Positions 9,792 to 18,811 are shown, counted from the stretch's first letter. The stretch: DNA of 64,000 nucleotides from Glaciecola blandensis (GCF_031846165.1 NZ_JAVRIE010000001.1:992001-1056000); one strand, 5' to 3'. Translations and numbers: made by a program. Notes: a model not told the origin generated them from the sequence alone.

Positions 9792-11375
9792 CTATAAATC
9801 TGTCCAAAAAACGCCAGCGTCATTGTCGCCATTTTCAAATGCGGCAATGGCTAGGTTGTCATTAATAGCCGAGTAATTAGCTGTATTAACCAAAACCTGT
9901 CGCCATAAAGTTCTGTAAACACGGGGGATATTGCGTAGGTCGTGATATTCTAAAAAGGTCATTTGATGACTTGGTTTATAAGACTTTACGTCGGTATTTT
10001 TACATGTATTCGAAGGACTAATTCGATGAAGAATGGGATTATTACTCTCAAGCATTTGTAGCTTGTTGTGTGCGTCTAATGCTGTTGTCCACGTTGTATA
10101 GCGTTGCTCTGGTTCATATACTAAAACTGTCGCTTGTTTCTCTTCAACTAAGGACGGTTCCGAATCTCCTGCTTCATCTTGAGGCTTAGGATCAGCTAGC
10201 TGATTTTCATTATTTGCCGGCTCAACTGGCATTTGTTTCGCCAAGAGTAAATTTGGCGCCTGGTTCTTATTACAATGATAGTTTGCTAATTCAGGAGGTA
10301 GTGCATATTCATCGACAAAACCCGCAAAGTGAGCCAATTCATGTACGAATACCGCATAGGTATCTGATTGATCTAAATACATCACGCCATTGTTAACATT
10401 CGCTTTACCTTGTTCAGCAAACACTACCATGTGAGTAAAGCCCAAGGGTGTTTTCATTTTACTCAAGGGATATAGGTCGCATGAAAGGCGTGGCTGACCA
10501 TCGAAGTTGGCTTGGCAATCTAGGGCGTTCGGCTTCAACCAGATCGGTTCGGCTAGGCAAATTGGTAAGGAAGCGAGTCTCGCGTCTTTTTCATATTCAG
10601 CTCGGAAAGATAACGCCTGTGCAAAAGAAACCAATGAGTTCGCAACAAATTGAACTGATTGAGCACACTCAGCATTTTCAGGGGGAACATCCCTTAGTAC
10701 AGAAAGAGATTGAGGTGAGTATTTATCTAAGATCTTGAGCATGGTGACTGACGCAGCATAATCTTGCTCAGCAGCTGTTTTAAAAAATGCCTTAGCCTGC
10801 TCCTTCTCTCCTTTCTTCCAATACAAGTTCGCGACTTTATGAGCACTACTCGCATCAAAGGCAGCGGCTTTTGATAACCAACGCATAGCCTCATCATCAT
10901 GCTTAGCTTCAAAGGTATATTTGGCCATTGAAATAATGGCGGGTTCATAACCTTGCTCGGCCGACTTTGTCATCCACTTCATTTTTTCGTCAAACTTTCG
11001 CTGCAATAAGGCGTATTCGAATTGACTCTGTGGATGCCCTAATTCTGAGGATTTTTTCAACCAACGACGAATCGATTTGGCGTCTTTACTCTGCATCGCA
11101 TTGTAATAAAGAGCACCGCTACTGCCCATATCACCGGCAAGTTGCAACCAATGTTGTTTATCGAGTTGAATAGCAAGTTGGGTGAATAAGGTTTGCGCGT
11201 CGCCATTTCCGTTTTCAACGGCTGGGAAGAGTAATCGCAAAGCTTGCTCTTTATCATCTAGCTTAGTCGCTTGCGCAACCAAACGTTGTGGTGATTGACA
11301 AACATCGGCGAAAACCAAAATGCTTAGCGCACTAGCTAGAAGCAAGAGTCGAAGATATGCAAAAAGTAGTATCAA
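9792..11375 (-). CDS. Secreted Sel1/TPR-repeat protein with a zinc-metallopeptidase-like motif
   Basis: I do not recognise this as a named protein. The 527 residues start with a hydrophobic signal sequence (1-23). Helical Sel1/TPR-like repeats follow (about 30-215), with units such as WLKKSSELGHPQSQFEYALL and WMTKSAEQGYEPAIISMAKY. A second domain contains HELAHFAGFVDEY (345-357), an HExxHxxGxxDE pattern seen in zincins and reminiscent of the HEFGHxxxGLADEY motif of M64-type peptidases. Residues 385-425 form an acidic, low-complexity linker. Several Cys in the second half suggest a disulfide-bonded extracytoplasmic domain. It lies 48 bases downstream of nlpI, another TPR protein. Proteolytic activity is an inference from the motif only. 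Confidence 0.6.
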   Translation of the reverse strand: MILLFAYLRLLLLASALSILVFADVCQSPQRLVAQATKLDDKEQALRLLFPAVENGNGDAQTLFTQLAIQLDKQHWLQLAGDMGSSGALYYNAMQSKDAKSIRRWLKKSSELGHPQSQFEYALLQRKFDEKMKWMTKSAEQGYEPAIISMAKYTFEAKHDDEAMRWLSKAAAFDASSAHKVANLYWKKGEKEQAKAFFKTAAEQDYAASVTMLKILDKYSPQSLSVLRDVPPENAECAQSVQFVANSLVSFAQALSFRAEYEKDARLASLPICLAEPIWLKPNALDCQANFDGQPRLSCDLYPLSKMKTPLGFTHMVVFAEQGKANVNNGVMYLDQSDTYAVFVHELAHFAGFVDEYALPPELANYHCNKNQAPNLLLAKQMPVEPANNENQLADPKPQDEAGDSEPSLVEEKQATVLVYEPEQRYTTWTTALDAHNKLQMLESNNPILHRISPSNTCKNTDVKSYKPSHQMTFLEYHDLRNIPRVYRTLWRQVLVNTANYSAINDNLAIAAFENGDNDAGVFWTDL

Positions 11376-11423
11376 GCTTGTTCCACCTTAAGGTTCAAGA
11401 CAGGTCATTAGCGCTAGACTCAT

Positions 11424-12323
11424 TTACTGTGTAATCTCAGCGCTCTTACGTTTCTCTCTTAAGCGACTTAGCTCAATGCGCGAGTACCGATGTTCAACAT
11501 ACTCATAAACATTCGTACTAAGAGCTAATTTAAAGTAATTTGAGGCTTTGATTCGGTTACCAAGATCACTGTGGTACTTGCCTAGATAAAAATAAGCCTC
11601 GCACAGTCGATCGTTAAGCTGTTTTTGGCTTGTCACGTCGTCAACCAGGTCAGCGACAACAGCGGATTCGTCTATTTTACCTAGATAAAAATCAACGATA
11701 CTGGTGGCCCAATTATCATTGCTTAAGCCCTGCCGGTTCTTTGCTAGGTTGCTTAGTGCCGACGCACGATCTACTTCTTGCTCGACAATAAACGTCCACA
11801 ACACTCGATATGGGTCAGCTTTATCTCTTGCTTGAAAACGGTTAAGGTCATCTACCGCCAATTCAGCACGGCCACCATAATACAAAGCAATACCGCGGTT
11901 CAGAATGGCAAATTCATAATCTGGATTGATATCTAGGGTTGAATCGAACGATTCATATGCTTGTATGAAGTCCATCTGCTGGATATGGTGAATACCTATC
12001 GAATTGTGTGCTTCCGCCATATCAGGCTTCAATTGCAAGGCTTGGGAATAGTCGAAACGAGCTAAACCTGCCAAGCCAACGCTGTCGTAGAGCATACCAC
12101 GTTGGAACAAAAGCTCAGCTCGCTCTTCATCCTTCAAAGGTGCTTGAGTCAATATATGATTGTAGCGAGCGATTGCCATTTGAGAACGCGCATTAATTGG
12201 TTCAGGTTCAGCTAGCAAGAGGTTACCCATCGGCCCGTTAGCGCTGTCGCGTGAGCTTGCACAGCCCCCTGCGAACAAGATAGTAGATAACACTAAACTA
12301 ATACCGACAATTTTAAATTTCAC
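11424..12323 (-). CDS. nlpI: Lipoprotein NlpI
   Basis: NlpI is a TPR lipoprotein that, in E. coli, acts as adaptor for the protease Prc and scaffolds peptidoglycan enzymes. The 299-residue protein has a signal peptide ending in a lipobox (AGGC, Cys at 21), then TPR units from about residue 50 to 200, including LFQRGMLYDSVGLAGLARFD and AHNSIGIHHIQQMDFIQAYE. The length matches the family (294 in E. coli). It lies downstream of pnp on the same strand, as in enterobacteria, although a DUF1244 gene and a terminator intervene here. The context strongly supports the call. Confidence 0.93.
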   Translation of the reverse strand: MKFKIVGISLVLSTILFAGGCASSRDSANGPMGNLLLAEPEPINARSQMAIARYNHILTQAPLKDEERAELLFQRGMLYDSVGLAGLARFDYSQALQLKPDMAEAHNSIGIHHIQQMDFIQAYESFDSTLDINPDYEFAILNRGIALYYGGRAELAVDDLNRFQARDKADPYRVLWTFIVEQEVDRASALSNLAKNRQGLSNDNWATSIVDFYLGKIDESAVVADLVDDVTSQKQLNDRLCEAYFYLGKYHSDLGNRIKASNYFKLALSTNVYEYVEHRYSRIELSRLREKRKSAEITQ

Positions 12324-12432
12324 TATTGCTCAATTCCTTTTATTTCACACTTTAGCGTGTGCTAGATAGGTCTCAATGATTCAATTAGCTTAAGCTAACA
12401 AGTTCCTCAACAGATATAAAGCACTTCAGGCC

Positions 12433-12738
12433 TTATTTAGCTGACTTTGCCGCTCTTTTTGCATTAAATGCAGCCATTTGTTCGTCAGTAGCTGGAAGCT
12501 GGTGATTCTCTTTCCACTCACTGTAAGGCATTTTATAAACCGCTTCGCGCGCTTCCTCATCACTCAAGTCAATGCCACGGTCTGTCGCTGCGGCTAGATA
12601 CCACTTAGAAAGACAGTTTCGGCAAAAATCTGCTAATAGCATTAATTCAATGTTTTGAACCTGCTTGTTATTATCTAAATGATCTACCAGACGACGAAAA
12701 GCTGCAGCTTCGACTTCTATTCTCTCTTGATCGTTCAT
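12433..12738 (-). CDS. DUF1244 family small protein
   Basis: This 101-residue soluble protein has the DUF1244 signature: an N-terminal helix EAAAFRRLVDHL, then FCRNCLSKWY around residues 42-51 and DEEAREAVY around 64-72, with a basic Ala/Lys tail. The function of the family is unknown. I start at the ATG at 12738, with GGAT about 7 bases upstream. An in-frame TTG at 12750 would add MDKI but has no visible ribosome-binding site. It sits between pnp (separated by a strong terminator) and nlpI on the same strand. Confidence 0.8.
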   Translation of the reverse strand: MNDQERIEVEAAAFRRLVDHLDNNKQVQNIELMLLADFCRNCLSKWYLAAATDRGIDLSDEEAREAVYKMPYSEWKENHQLPATDEQMAAFNAKRAAKSAK

Positions 12739-12773
12739 TATTTTATCCAAAATAGGTCAGTTGTTATAAACAG

Positions 12774-12797
12774 AAAAAGGAGCCGAAGCTCCTTTTT
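12774..12797 (-). terminator. Rho-independent terminator downstream of pnp
   Basis: A 10-bp perfect stem AAAAAGGAGC/GCTCCTTTTT with loop CGAA ends in a T-run in either direction. It lies 58 bases beyond the pnp stop and before the DUF1244 start, so it should end or attenuate the pnp transcript. Confidence 0.85.
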
Positions 12798-12854
12798 ATT
12801 CACTTTTACATGATGACTCTTGTTATACCAACAGAATCGTCATTAAATGTGGTC

Positions 12855-14969
12855 TTATTCGCCTTCGCTTGGTGCTTCAGGAGCTGGCTTTTCTAGTAGC
12901 TCTTTGATACTCAAACGAACACGGTTTTGACGGTCAATTTCCATTACCTTAACGTCGACCATTTGGCCTTCTTCTAGGTAGTCAGTCACTTTATTCACAC
13001 GGTCATGAGCGATCTGACTGATGTGTACTAGACCTTCTTTACCAGGTAATACTTCAACAAAAGCACCGAAGTCAACAATACGCATCACTTTACCGTGATA
13101 CGTTGCACCAACTTCAATCTCAGCAGTGACTGCTTTGATTCTATCAATTGCAATGTCAGCTTTCGCTTTTTCAGTTGCAAAGATTTTGATAGTACCGTCG
13201 TCTTCAATTTCGATGTTTGTATCTGAAGCTTCAGTAATAGAGCGGATTGTTGCACCACCTTTACCGATAACATCACGAATTTTATCTTGGTCAACCTTCA
13301 TCTGATAAATGCGTGGTGCATATTCAGACATTTCTTCACGGTGACCAGAAATCGCAGAATCCATTACGCCAAGAATGTGTAAACGTGCTTCTTTTGCTTG
13401 TTTAAGCGCAAGTTGCATGATTTCTTGAGTGATACCTTCGATTTTAATATCCATCTGAAGTGCAGTAATACCGTTTGTAGTACCTGCAACTTTAAAGTCC
13501 ATATCGCCTAAGTGATCTTCATCACCTAATATGTCAGACAAAACAACGAAGTTTTCGTCAGACTTCACTAGACCCATCGCAATACCAGCAACAGAAGCTT
13601 TAATAGGAACACCAGCGTCCATTAGTGCTAATGACGTACCACAAACAGATGCCATAGAAGATGAACCATTCGATTCAGTAATTTCAGAAACCACACGAAC
13701 AACATACGGGAATTCTTCAGCAGAAGGCATTACAGCTTGAATACCACGCTTCGCTAAACGACCGTGACCAATTTCACGACGCTTTGGAGAACCAACAAAA
13801 CCCGTCTCACCTACACAGTATGGAGGGAAGTTGTAATGTAGCATGAAGCGGCTATCTGAACGGCCACCTAACTCATCAATCATCTGTGCGTCACGTTCTG
13901 TACCTAAAGTAGCAGCAACGATTGCTTGTGTTTCACCACGAGTGAACAATGAAGAACCGTGAGTTCTTGGTAGCAAACCAGTTGCTACGTTCAATGCACG
14001 GATTGTTTCAGGATCACGACCGTCAATACGTTTTTCACCCGATAAAATGCGTGAACGTACTACGTCACTTTCAAGATCATGCAGCAATTCACTTGCTTCT
14101 TTCGGGTCTTGTTCTGGGTTTGCTTCTAAGATTGCAGCCAATGCTTTTTCAGTCACAGCAGTTACCGCATCTTTACGAACCATCTTATCTGAGATTTGAT
14201 AAGCTTCAGTCATACCAGCTTCAGCAAGCTCTTTTACTTTTGCTTTCAATTCAGTATTTTCTGCTTCAGCTTCCCAGTTCCAAGATTCTGTTCCAACATC
14301 AGCAGCAAACTCTGTGATTGCGTTGATAACAGTTTGAGACTGTTCATGACCGTACATTACGGCACCAAGCATGACGTCTTCAGATAAAATATCAGCTTCA
14401 GATTCAACCATGAGTACAGCGCTTTCTGTGCCTGCAACTACAAGGTCTAATTGGCTGTCTTCTTGCTCTGAAGTACGCGTATTTAGGATGTAACCACCAT
14501 CTTTATAACCAACACGAGCAGCGCCAACTGGGCCGTTGAACGGCATACCAGAAATAGCTAATGCAGCTGAAGTACCGATTAAAGAAATGATATCTGTTGG
14601 GATTTCTGGGTTAGCAGAAACAACAGTAATGATAATTTGCACTTCGTTTTTAAACCCGTTCGGGAATAAAGGACGAATTGGACGGTCGATCAAACGAGCA
14701 ATCAAAGTCTCGCTTTCTGAAGGTCGACCTTCACGTTTGAAAAAGCCACCAGGGATCTTACCTGCAGCGTATGCTTTTTCTTGATAGTTAACTGTTAATG
14801 GAAAGAAGTCTTGATCTGACTTAGCTTCTTTTCTACCAACAACCGAGACCAATACGGACGTGTCGTCCATGCTTGCCATTACTGCTGCGGTTGCCTGTCT
14901 TGCGATTACACCCGTTTCTAGGGTGACAGTATGCTGACCATACTGAAATGTTTTAGTAATAGGAGTCAC
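12855..14969 (-). CDS. pnp: Polyribonucleotide nucleotidyltransferase (PNPase)
   Basis: PNPase is the 3'-5' phosphorolytic exoribonuclease of the RNA degradosome. The 704 residues contain two RNase PH-like domains (about 1-220 and 310-545) separated by an alpha-helical domain. A KH domain follows (from about 557, GKGG at 569-572), then an S1 domain (621-692) containing GLVHISQIAHDRV. The start is GTG at 14969, with AAGGAT about 6 bases upstream. In most gammaproteobacteria rpsO lies immediately upstream and pnp is co-transcribed with it. Here the upstream gene is nhaR and no rpsO is present, so pnp must have its own promoter. A possible -10 TATACT lies at 15024-15019. Confidence 0.98.
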   Translation of the reverse strand: MTPITKTFQYGQHTVTLETGVIARQATAAVMASMDDTSVLVSVVGRKEAKSDQDFFPLTVNYQEKAYAAGKIPGGFFKREGRPSESETLIARLIDRPIRPLFPNGFKNEVQIIITVVSANPEIPTDIISLIGTSAALAISGMPFNGPVGAARVGYKDGGYILNTRTSEQEDSQLDLVVAGTESAVLMVESEADILSEDVMLGAVMYGHEQSQTVINAITEFAADVGTESWNWEAEAENTELKAKVKELAEAGMTEAYQISDKMVRKDAVTAVTEKALAAILEANPEQDPKEASELLHDLESDVVRSRILSGEKRIDGRDPETIRALNVATGLLPRTHGSSLFTRGETQAIVAATLGTERDAQMIDELGGRSDSRFMLHYNFPPYCVGETGFVGSPKRREIGHGRLAKRGIQAVMPSAEEFPYVVRVVSEITESNGSSSMASVCGTSLALMDAGVPIKASVAGIAMGLVKSDENFVVLSDILGDEDHLGDMDFKVAGTTNGITALQMDIKIEGITQEIMQLALKQAKEARLHILGVMDSAISGHREEMSEYAPRIYQMKVDQDKIRDVIGKGGATIRSITEASDTNIEIEDDGTIKIFATEKAKADIAIDRIKAVTAEIEVGATYHGKVMRIVDFGAFVEVLPGKEGLVHISQIAHDRVNKVTDYLEEGQMVDVKVMEIDRQNRVRLSIKELLEKPAPEAPSEGE

Positions 14970-15018
14970 ACTCTATCCTTTAGTTTATATGTATTTTATG
15001 CTTTTTAATGCGCCGCAT

Positions 15019-15024
15019 AGTATA
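15019..15024 (-). promoter_or_regulatory. Possible -10 element for pnp
   Basis: TATACT on the minus strand lies about 50 bases before the pnp GTG, in the 112-base gap to nhaR. No convincing -35 hexamer is placed 16-18 bases further upstream. It is proposed because pnp is detached from its usual rpsO promoter here. Confidence 0.3.
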
Positions 15025-15081
15025 GCCGTGAAATACCCTGATTACTATTAAGTTATGGTGAATCTCTTCGATTTTTCAGAA

Positions 15082-15984
15082 TTATTTAAAAATTTTATCT
15101 CTCGCGCTATTACAAACAGCAGCGACTGCTGGGTGGGTCACCTTTCGCTCAGCCGATATTGCATAGAATTTTTGTTTGATCTCACTAAGGCGCCCTACGA
15201 TCTCAACCTTAAAGGTTTCGCATACTTCTTCTTCAATAATGGTGGGCATAAAGAACATACCGAAACCCGCTTGGCCGAAAGACTTCATCAATGCGCTGTC
15301 GTCGTATTGCCCTCTAATCGTTGGAAAGATGCCATTGTCGTTTGACCACTTATCGAAAAGTTGCCTAATCGCATACTGCTTAGTGGGTAGTAATACCGGT
15401 GCTTGATGTAAACAATCTGGAAATGAGCCGCTTAATTGCGACTTCACCGCGTTTGAAGCAAAAAACGTGAGCCCTGATTGCCCAAGGTAATGGTTGTAAG
15501 CCCTGACACTAAAGTTACTAGATAATGGTGTGTCGGTGAGCACCATATCGACTTCGTGTATCGCCAACTCGGCTAAAATAGTTTCTACCGGGCCCTCTCG
15601 ACAAACTAGACTCACTTCTTTCGATAATTTTAAAGCGGGTTCTATAATCTTATAGACAATCGTTTTCGGTAAGGCACTCGCTGCACTGATTATGAATTCT
15701 GACGTACCGACCAATGGTGCACCGCGCAAGACATCACTAAGCTCTTTCCCTAATTCAAAGATTTCATCTGAATAGCGAAGCACTAATCGGCCTGTTTCTG
15801 TCAGTCTAAGTCTTCGACCCACTCGGTCAAACAAGGGTTGTCCAATGCGCTCTTCTAACATGCTCAGTTGGCCACTAATTGTTTGTGGCGTGATGAACAA
15901 CTTCTCAGCAGCCTTTGCTATGCTGCCTTCTGTAGCCACTACCCAAAAGTAATGAAGGTGCTTGTAATTTAAGTTGTCAGACAT
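15082..15984 (-). CDS. nhaR: LysR-family regulator NhaR
   Basis: NhaR is a LysR-type activator that in E. coli senses Na+ and activates nhaA and pgaABCD. The 300-residue protein starts NLNYKHLHYFWVVATEGSI and has the helix-turn-helix AAEKLFITPQTISGQLSMLE (about 25-45). A linker helix and periplasmic-binding-protein-like effector domain (about 90-295) follow. The HYFW and TPQTISGQ motifs are characteristic of NhaR rather than generic LysR proteins. GGAACC lies just before the ATG. The usual partner nhaA is not adjacent, so its target is likely elsewhere. It diverges from the HPF-like gene across 132 bases that hold a perfect palindrome. Confidence 0.82.
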   Translation of the reverse strand: MSDNLNYKHLHYFWVVATEGSIAKAAEKLFITPQTISGQLSMLEERIGQPLFDRVGRRLRLTETGRLVLRYSDEIFELGKELSDVLRGAPLVGTSEFIISAASALPKTIVYKIIEPALKLSKEVSLVCREGPVETILAELAIHEVDMVLTDTPLSSNFSVRAYNHYLGQSGLTFFASNAVKSQLSGSFPDCLHQAPVLLPTKQYAIRQLFDKWSNDNGIFPTIRGQYDDSALMKSFGQAGFGMFFMPTIIEEEVCETFKVEIVGRLSEIKQKFYAISAERKVTHPAVAAVCNSARDKIFK

Positions 15985-16044
15985 TGTTTTGGGGGTTCCT
16001 TAGAATATGAACGTCAGTTTTTTCGAGCCTTTCTTATACATTTA

Positions 16045-16060
16045 AACGAATATATTCGTT
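16045..16060. promoter_or_regulatory. 16-bp perfect palindrome in the nhaR/HPF-like intergenic region
   Basis: AACGAATATATTCGTT is its own reverse complement. It lies 60 bases from the nhaR start and 57 bases from the HPF-like start, a typical operator position for a divergent pair. The bound regulator is unknown. NhaR itself is a candidate by position, but the sequence also resembles TetR-type operators. Confidence 0.5.
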
Positions 16061-16116
16061 CACTTTTAATTGATAATCTTGCTTCATCAACAGGATTTTC
16101 TTTCATAAGTGTAGTC

Positions 16117-16449
16117 ATGCATTTCAAAATTGTGCAATTAGATGTAGAAATAAGTGAAGCTCAAGCTGAGTACTTGAACGAAACCTTACGCATGCAGCTC
16201 GGACGCTATACACAAGCGATTGATTTAGTCACTGTCACCTTCTGCAAGGATACCGATCAGTTTGGGCAAGCGGTCATTCACTGTGCCATTGACATAGACA
16301 ACTTACCTGAAGGAAAAACTCAGGCTAATAATATTTCCACTACCTTAGAAATGGCTGCATACAATGCGGCAAGCAGGGCTAAACGACAATTAGATAGACA
16401 TCGCCGCGCCAGTATGCGGCAAAACGTCCCTCCCTATATTTGCAAATAA
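16117..16449 (+). CDS. HPF/RaiA-like ribosome-associated small protein
   Basis: This 110-residue soluble protein opens with a beta strand (MHFKIVQLDVEISE), followed by a helix AEYLNETLRMQLGRYTQAID. Further strands (LVTVTFCKD, AVIHCAIDID) precede a C-terminal helix with AAYNAASRAKRQLDRHRR, a beta-alpha-beta-beta-beta-alpha pattern. The order and the basic final helix resemble the HPF/RaiA ribosome-hibernation fold, in which basic helix residues contact 16S rRNA. The similarity is by pattern, not by an invariant motif, so the function is tentative. It is a single gene with its own terminator (16468-16494), convergent with the S46 peptidase. Confidence 0.5.
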   Translation: MHFKIVQLDVEISEAQAEYLNETLRMQLGRYTQAIDLVTVTFCKDTDQFGQAVIHCAIDIDNLPEGKTQANNISTTLEMAAYNAASRAKRQLDRHRRASMRQNVPPYICK

Positions 16450-16467
16450 AAAACACCTATCAATAAA

Positions 16468-16494
16468 AAAAAACCGGCACGCGGCCGGTTTTTT
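16468..16494. terminator. Bidirectional Rho-independent terminator
   Basis: Stem AAAAAACCGGC/GCCGGTTTTTT with a short loop has A/T runs on both sides. It lies between the convergent HPF-like gene and the S46 peptidase gene and can serve both. Confidence 0.9.
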
Positions 16495-16511
16495 GCAGTG
16501 ACTATTTAGTC

Positions 16512-18671
16512 TTACTCGACAATAACGAGTTCGTCTAGCAAACTCTTCGCGCCATCGACTTCATCCATCACCCAAAGCATATAAGTACTGCTAGCATGGA
16601 TCGCTCGGTTATATGTCGGATCATAATCCCAATCACCGATAATTGACTCATAAACACCGTCGAAGACGACACCAACAAACTCGCCTTTAGCATTTAAAGT
16701 CGGGCTACCACTATTACCACCGGTAATATCTACAGTACTTAAATAATTGATGGGTACTGAGCCCAACTTTTTATTCAAGTACTTTCCGTAGCGCTTCTGT
16801 TCAATGGCTGCTCGGAGACTTTCTGGCATATCAAACTCATCATCACCGGGAATATATTTAGCTAACATACCTTCTGCAGTAGTAAATGGCGTTGCTTGTA
16901 AACCATCTTGAGGCGAATAACCTGTTACATTCCCATAAGTAATGCGTAGTGTGCTATTCGCATCAGCATACACGGCTTCGTCGCGCGATTTTTTAAACGC
17001 AATTAAGGCCTTCATATACTCTGGTCTCACTTGCTGAAGCTTCCCTGCTAGGGCTTTGCTCTCTTTTTCTTGCGACATGTCATATTCGAATTGACTAGCA
17101 GCAAACTGCATGAATGGGTCATTACTGTTGCTTAACGAATCAAAATCTTGCTCCATGATTGCAAGACGGCTATCGGCATCAACTAAAGTCGTTTCAGCAT
17201 ACATGCTATCGATTTTTTTATAGGCATTGACTAAACTCTTGCCTTTAATATCAAAAAACGCATCTATTGTCGCCACTCGTTGTTGAGCAGGTAGTTCAAC
17301 GTACTTTGCCATGAAGTGCTTCAATAATGCTTTATCAACCTCAGCAACAAAACGCGAATTCATTGCTTGCACAGATTGCTTGAACCTCGCCATGTCTCGT
17401 TCTTGATAACCGCGATCTCGTTGCGCATCAGGTTTCGCTTTTTCATAAGCAAGACGCAGCAAACGCTTGGAGCTAGACCATAAACTTGTTCTACCCATGT
17501 AAGCTAAAAGAAGGTCGCGCTCTTTGGTCGCTTCAGATTCACCAATCAACTGATTTAGTAAAAGCAAACTAGCCCCATATTTGGCATTCATGTTCGGTGA
17601 CGCGGCTAACCAGTTAGTAAGATCTGACTCTAACTGCTGCTTACGTTCTAACATGTCACCTTTTTTGTAGCTTTCGACCATCGAACCATAATTTTTCGCG
17701 TAGTTTGCAAGCCCAGCAATGGTGCTTTCATACTTGATCCTTTCATCACTTCCTGCTTTAGAATGCGCCTTGATCACATCAATAAATTCTTCACGATATT
17801 GCTTTGCTGTCGGATAGGTCCAAGTAAAAGTACTCTCAACTTCAAGAGAACTTCGGTAGCGGTTTGTTGTGCCAGGATAGCCAAGGATCATGACATAGTC
17901 GTTTTCTTCAACACCGTTGGCATTTACTTTTAAAAACGCTTTGTTTTGATAAGGAACGTTGTCCTCACTATAGTCAGCAGGTTTTCCATCTTTCCCCACG
18001 TAAGCACGATAAAACGCCCAGTCACCGGTATGACGTGGCCATTGCCAATTATCGGTGTCACCACCAAATTTTCCGATACTTGAAGGTGGCGCGTAGGCAA
18101 GACGTACATCTCGAATAGTTAATAGTTTAATTAACACATACGATGCACCACCATGAAAGCTAGAAACTGTGCAACGATAATCTTGACTGACTTCGCACTC
18201 TGCAATTAAACGCTTTCGATTGTTTTCGACAGCTTCATAGTAAGCATTACCGCTAAGTTCAGATGAAATATTGCCGGTCACTTTCTCAGTTACATCGCTC
18301 AACGATTCAGTAATGTAAACCCTACTCCCTGGTGCAGCGGGTAACTCATCTGATTTATTGTTCGCGACGAAACCGTTTTGAAGTAAGTTATTGGCCTCTG
18401 AACTGTTGTGTTGAATTGAACGATATGCACAGTGATGATTTGTGACTACTAAGCCCTGTGGAGAAAGGAAACTCGCAGTACATCCCCCTAGGCTAATAAT
18501 CGCATTCATCGGAAATTTGGATAAATCAGACATATCATCGGGGTTTAGTTTTAAACCGGCATCGATTAATTGCTGTTTTATATCGGGTAATTGATGGGGT
18601 TGCCACATTCCTTCGTCCGCTATTGCTTGAGACGCTACTATTGTAAGTGCGCCGATTAGCCATTTTTTCAT
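16512..18671 (-). CDS. S46 family dipeptidyl peptidase (DPP7-like)
   Basis: S46 peptidases release dipeptides from peptide N-termini in the periplasm. The 719-residue protein has a signal peptide (cleavage after about residue 18). The catalytic His motif TNHHCAY (77-83) and nucleophile motif GGNSGSP (Ser654) give a chymotrypsin-like fold with a helical insert. The residue 18 positions after the Ser (Gly672, in FDG) is Gly, as in DPP7 enzymes that prefer hydrophobic P1 residues. DPP11 enzymes, which cut after Asp/Glu, have Arg there. AAAGGAAACGAC precedes the ATG. The gene is monocistronic, with a terminator downstream. About 140 bases upstream lies a MetJ-like operator. The specificity is inferred from one residue. 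Confidence 0.88.
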   Translation of the reverse strand: MKKWLIGALTIVASQAIADEGMWQPHQLPDIKQQLIDAGLKLNPDDMSDLSKFPMNAIISLGGCTASFLSPQGLVVTNHHCAYRSIQHNSSEANNLLQNGFVANNKSDELPAAPGSRVYITESLSDVTEKVTGNISSELSGNAYYEAVENNRKRLIAECEVSQDYRCTVSSFHGGASYVLIKLLTIRDVRLAYAPPSSIGKFGGDTDNWQWPRHTGDWAFYRAYVGKDGKPADYSEDNVPYQNKAFLKVNANGVEENDYVMILGYPGTTNRYRSSLEVESTFTWTYPTAKQYREEFIDVIKAHSKAGSDERIKYESTIAGLANYAKNYGSMVESYKKGDMLERKQQLESDLTNWLAASPNMNAKYGASLLLLNQLIGESEATKERDLLLAYMGRTSLWSSSKRLLRLAYEKAKPDAQRDRGYQERDMARFKQSVQAMNSRFVAEVDKALLKHFMAKYVELPAQQRVATIDAFFDIKGKSLVNAYKKIDSMYAETTLVDADSRLAIMEQDFDSLSNSNDPFMQFAASQFEYDMSQEKESKALAGKLQQVRPEYMKALIAFKKSRDEAVYADANSTLRITYGNVTGYSPQDGLQATPFTTAEGMLAKYIPGDDEFDMPESLRAAIEQKRYGKYLNKKLGSVPINYLSTVDITGGNSGSPTLNAKGEFVGVVFDGVYESIIGDWDYDPTYNRAIHASSTYMLWVMDEVDGAKSLLDELVIVE

Positions 18672-18811
18672 GTCGTTTCCTTTTTATGATTTCTTATTGT
18701 ATTGGTTTTAATGTTTATTTTTATTTTCAAACCAAGCCACATTGTAATCTAAGATCTCAAAAGAGCAAAAAGGCTTGCGACTTTTCTTTAACTATTTTAA
18801 CATTCAAATAT

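Noticed and set aside
13949..14317. 122-codon plus-strand frame inside pnp
   Set aside because: It is antisense to a strongly conserved gene and its Leu/Gln-rich composition is a by-product of the pnp codons.
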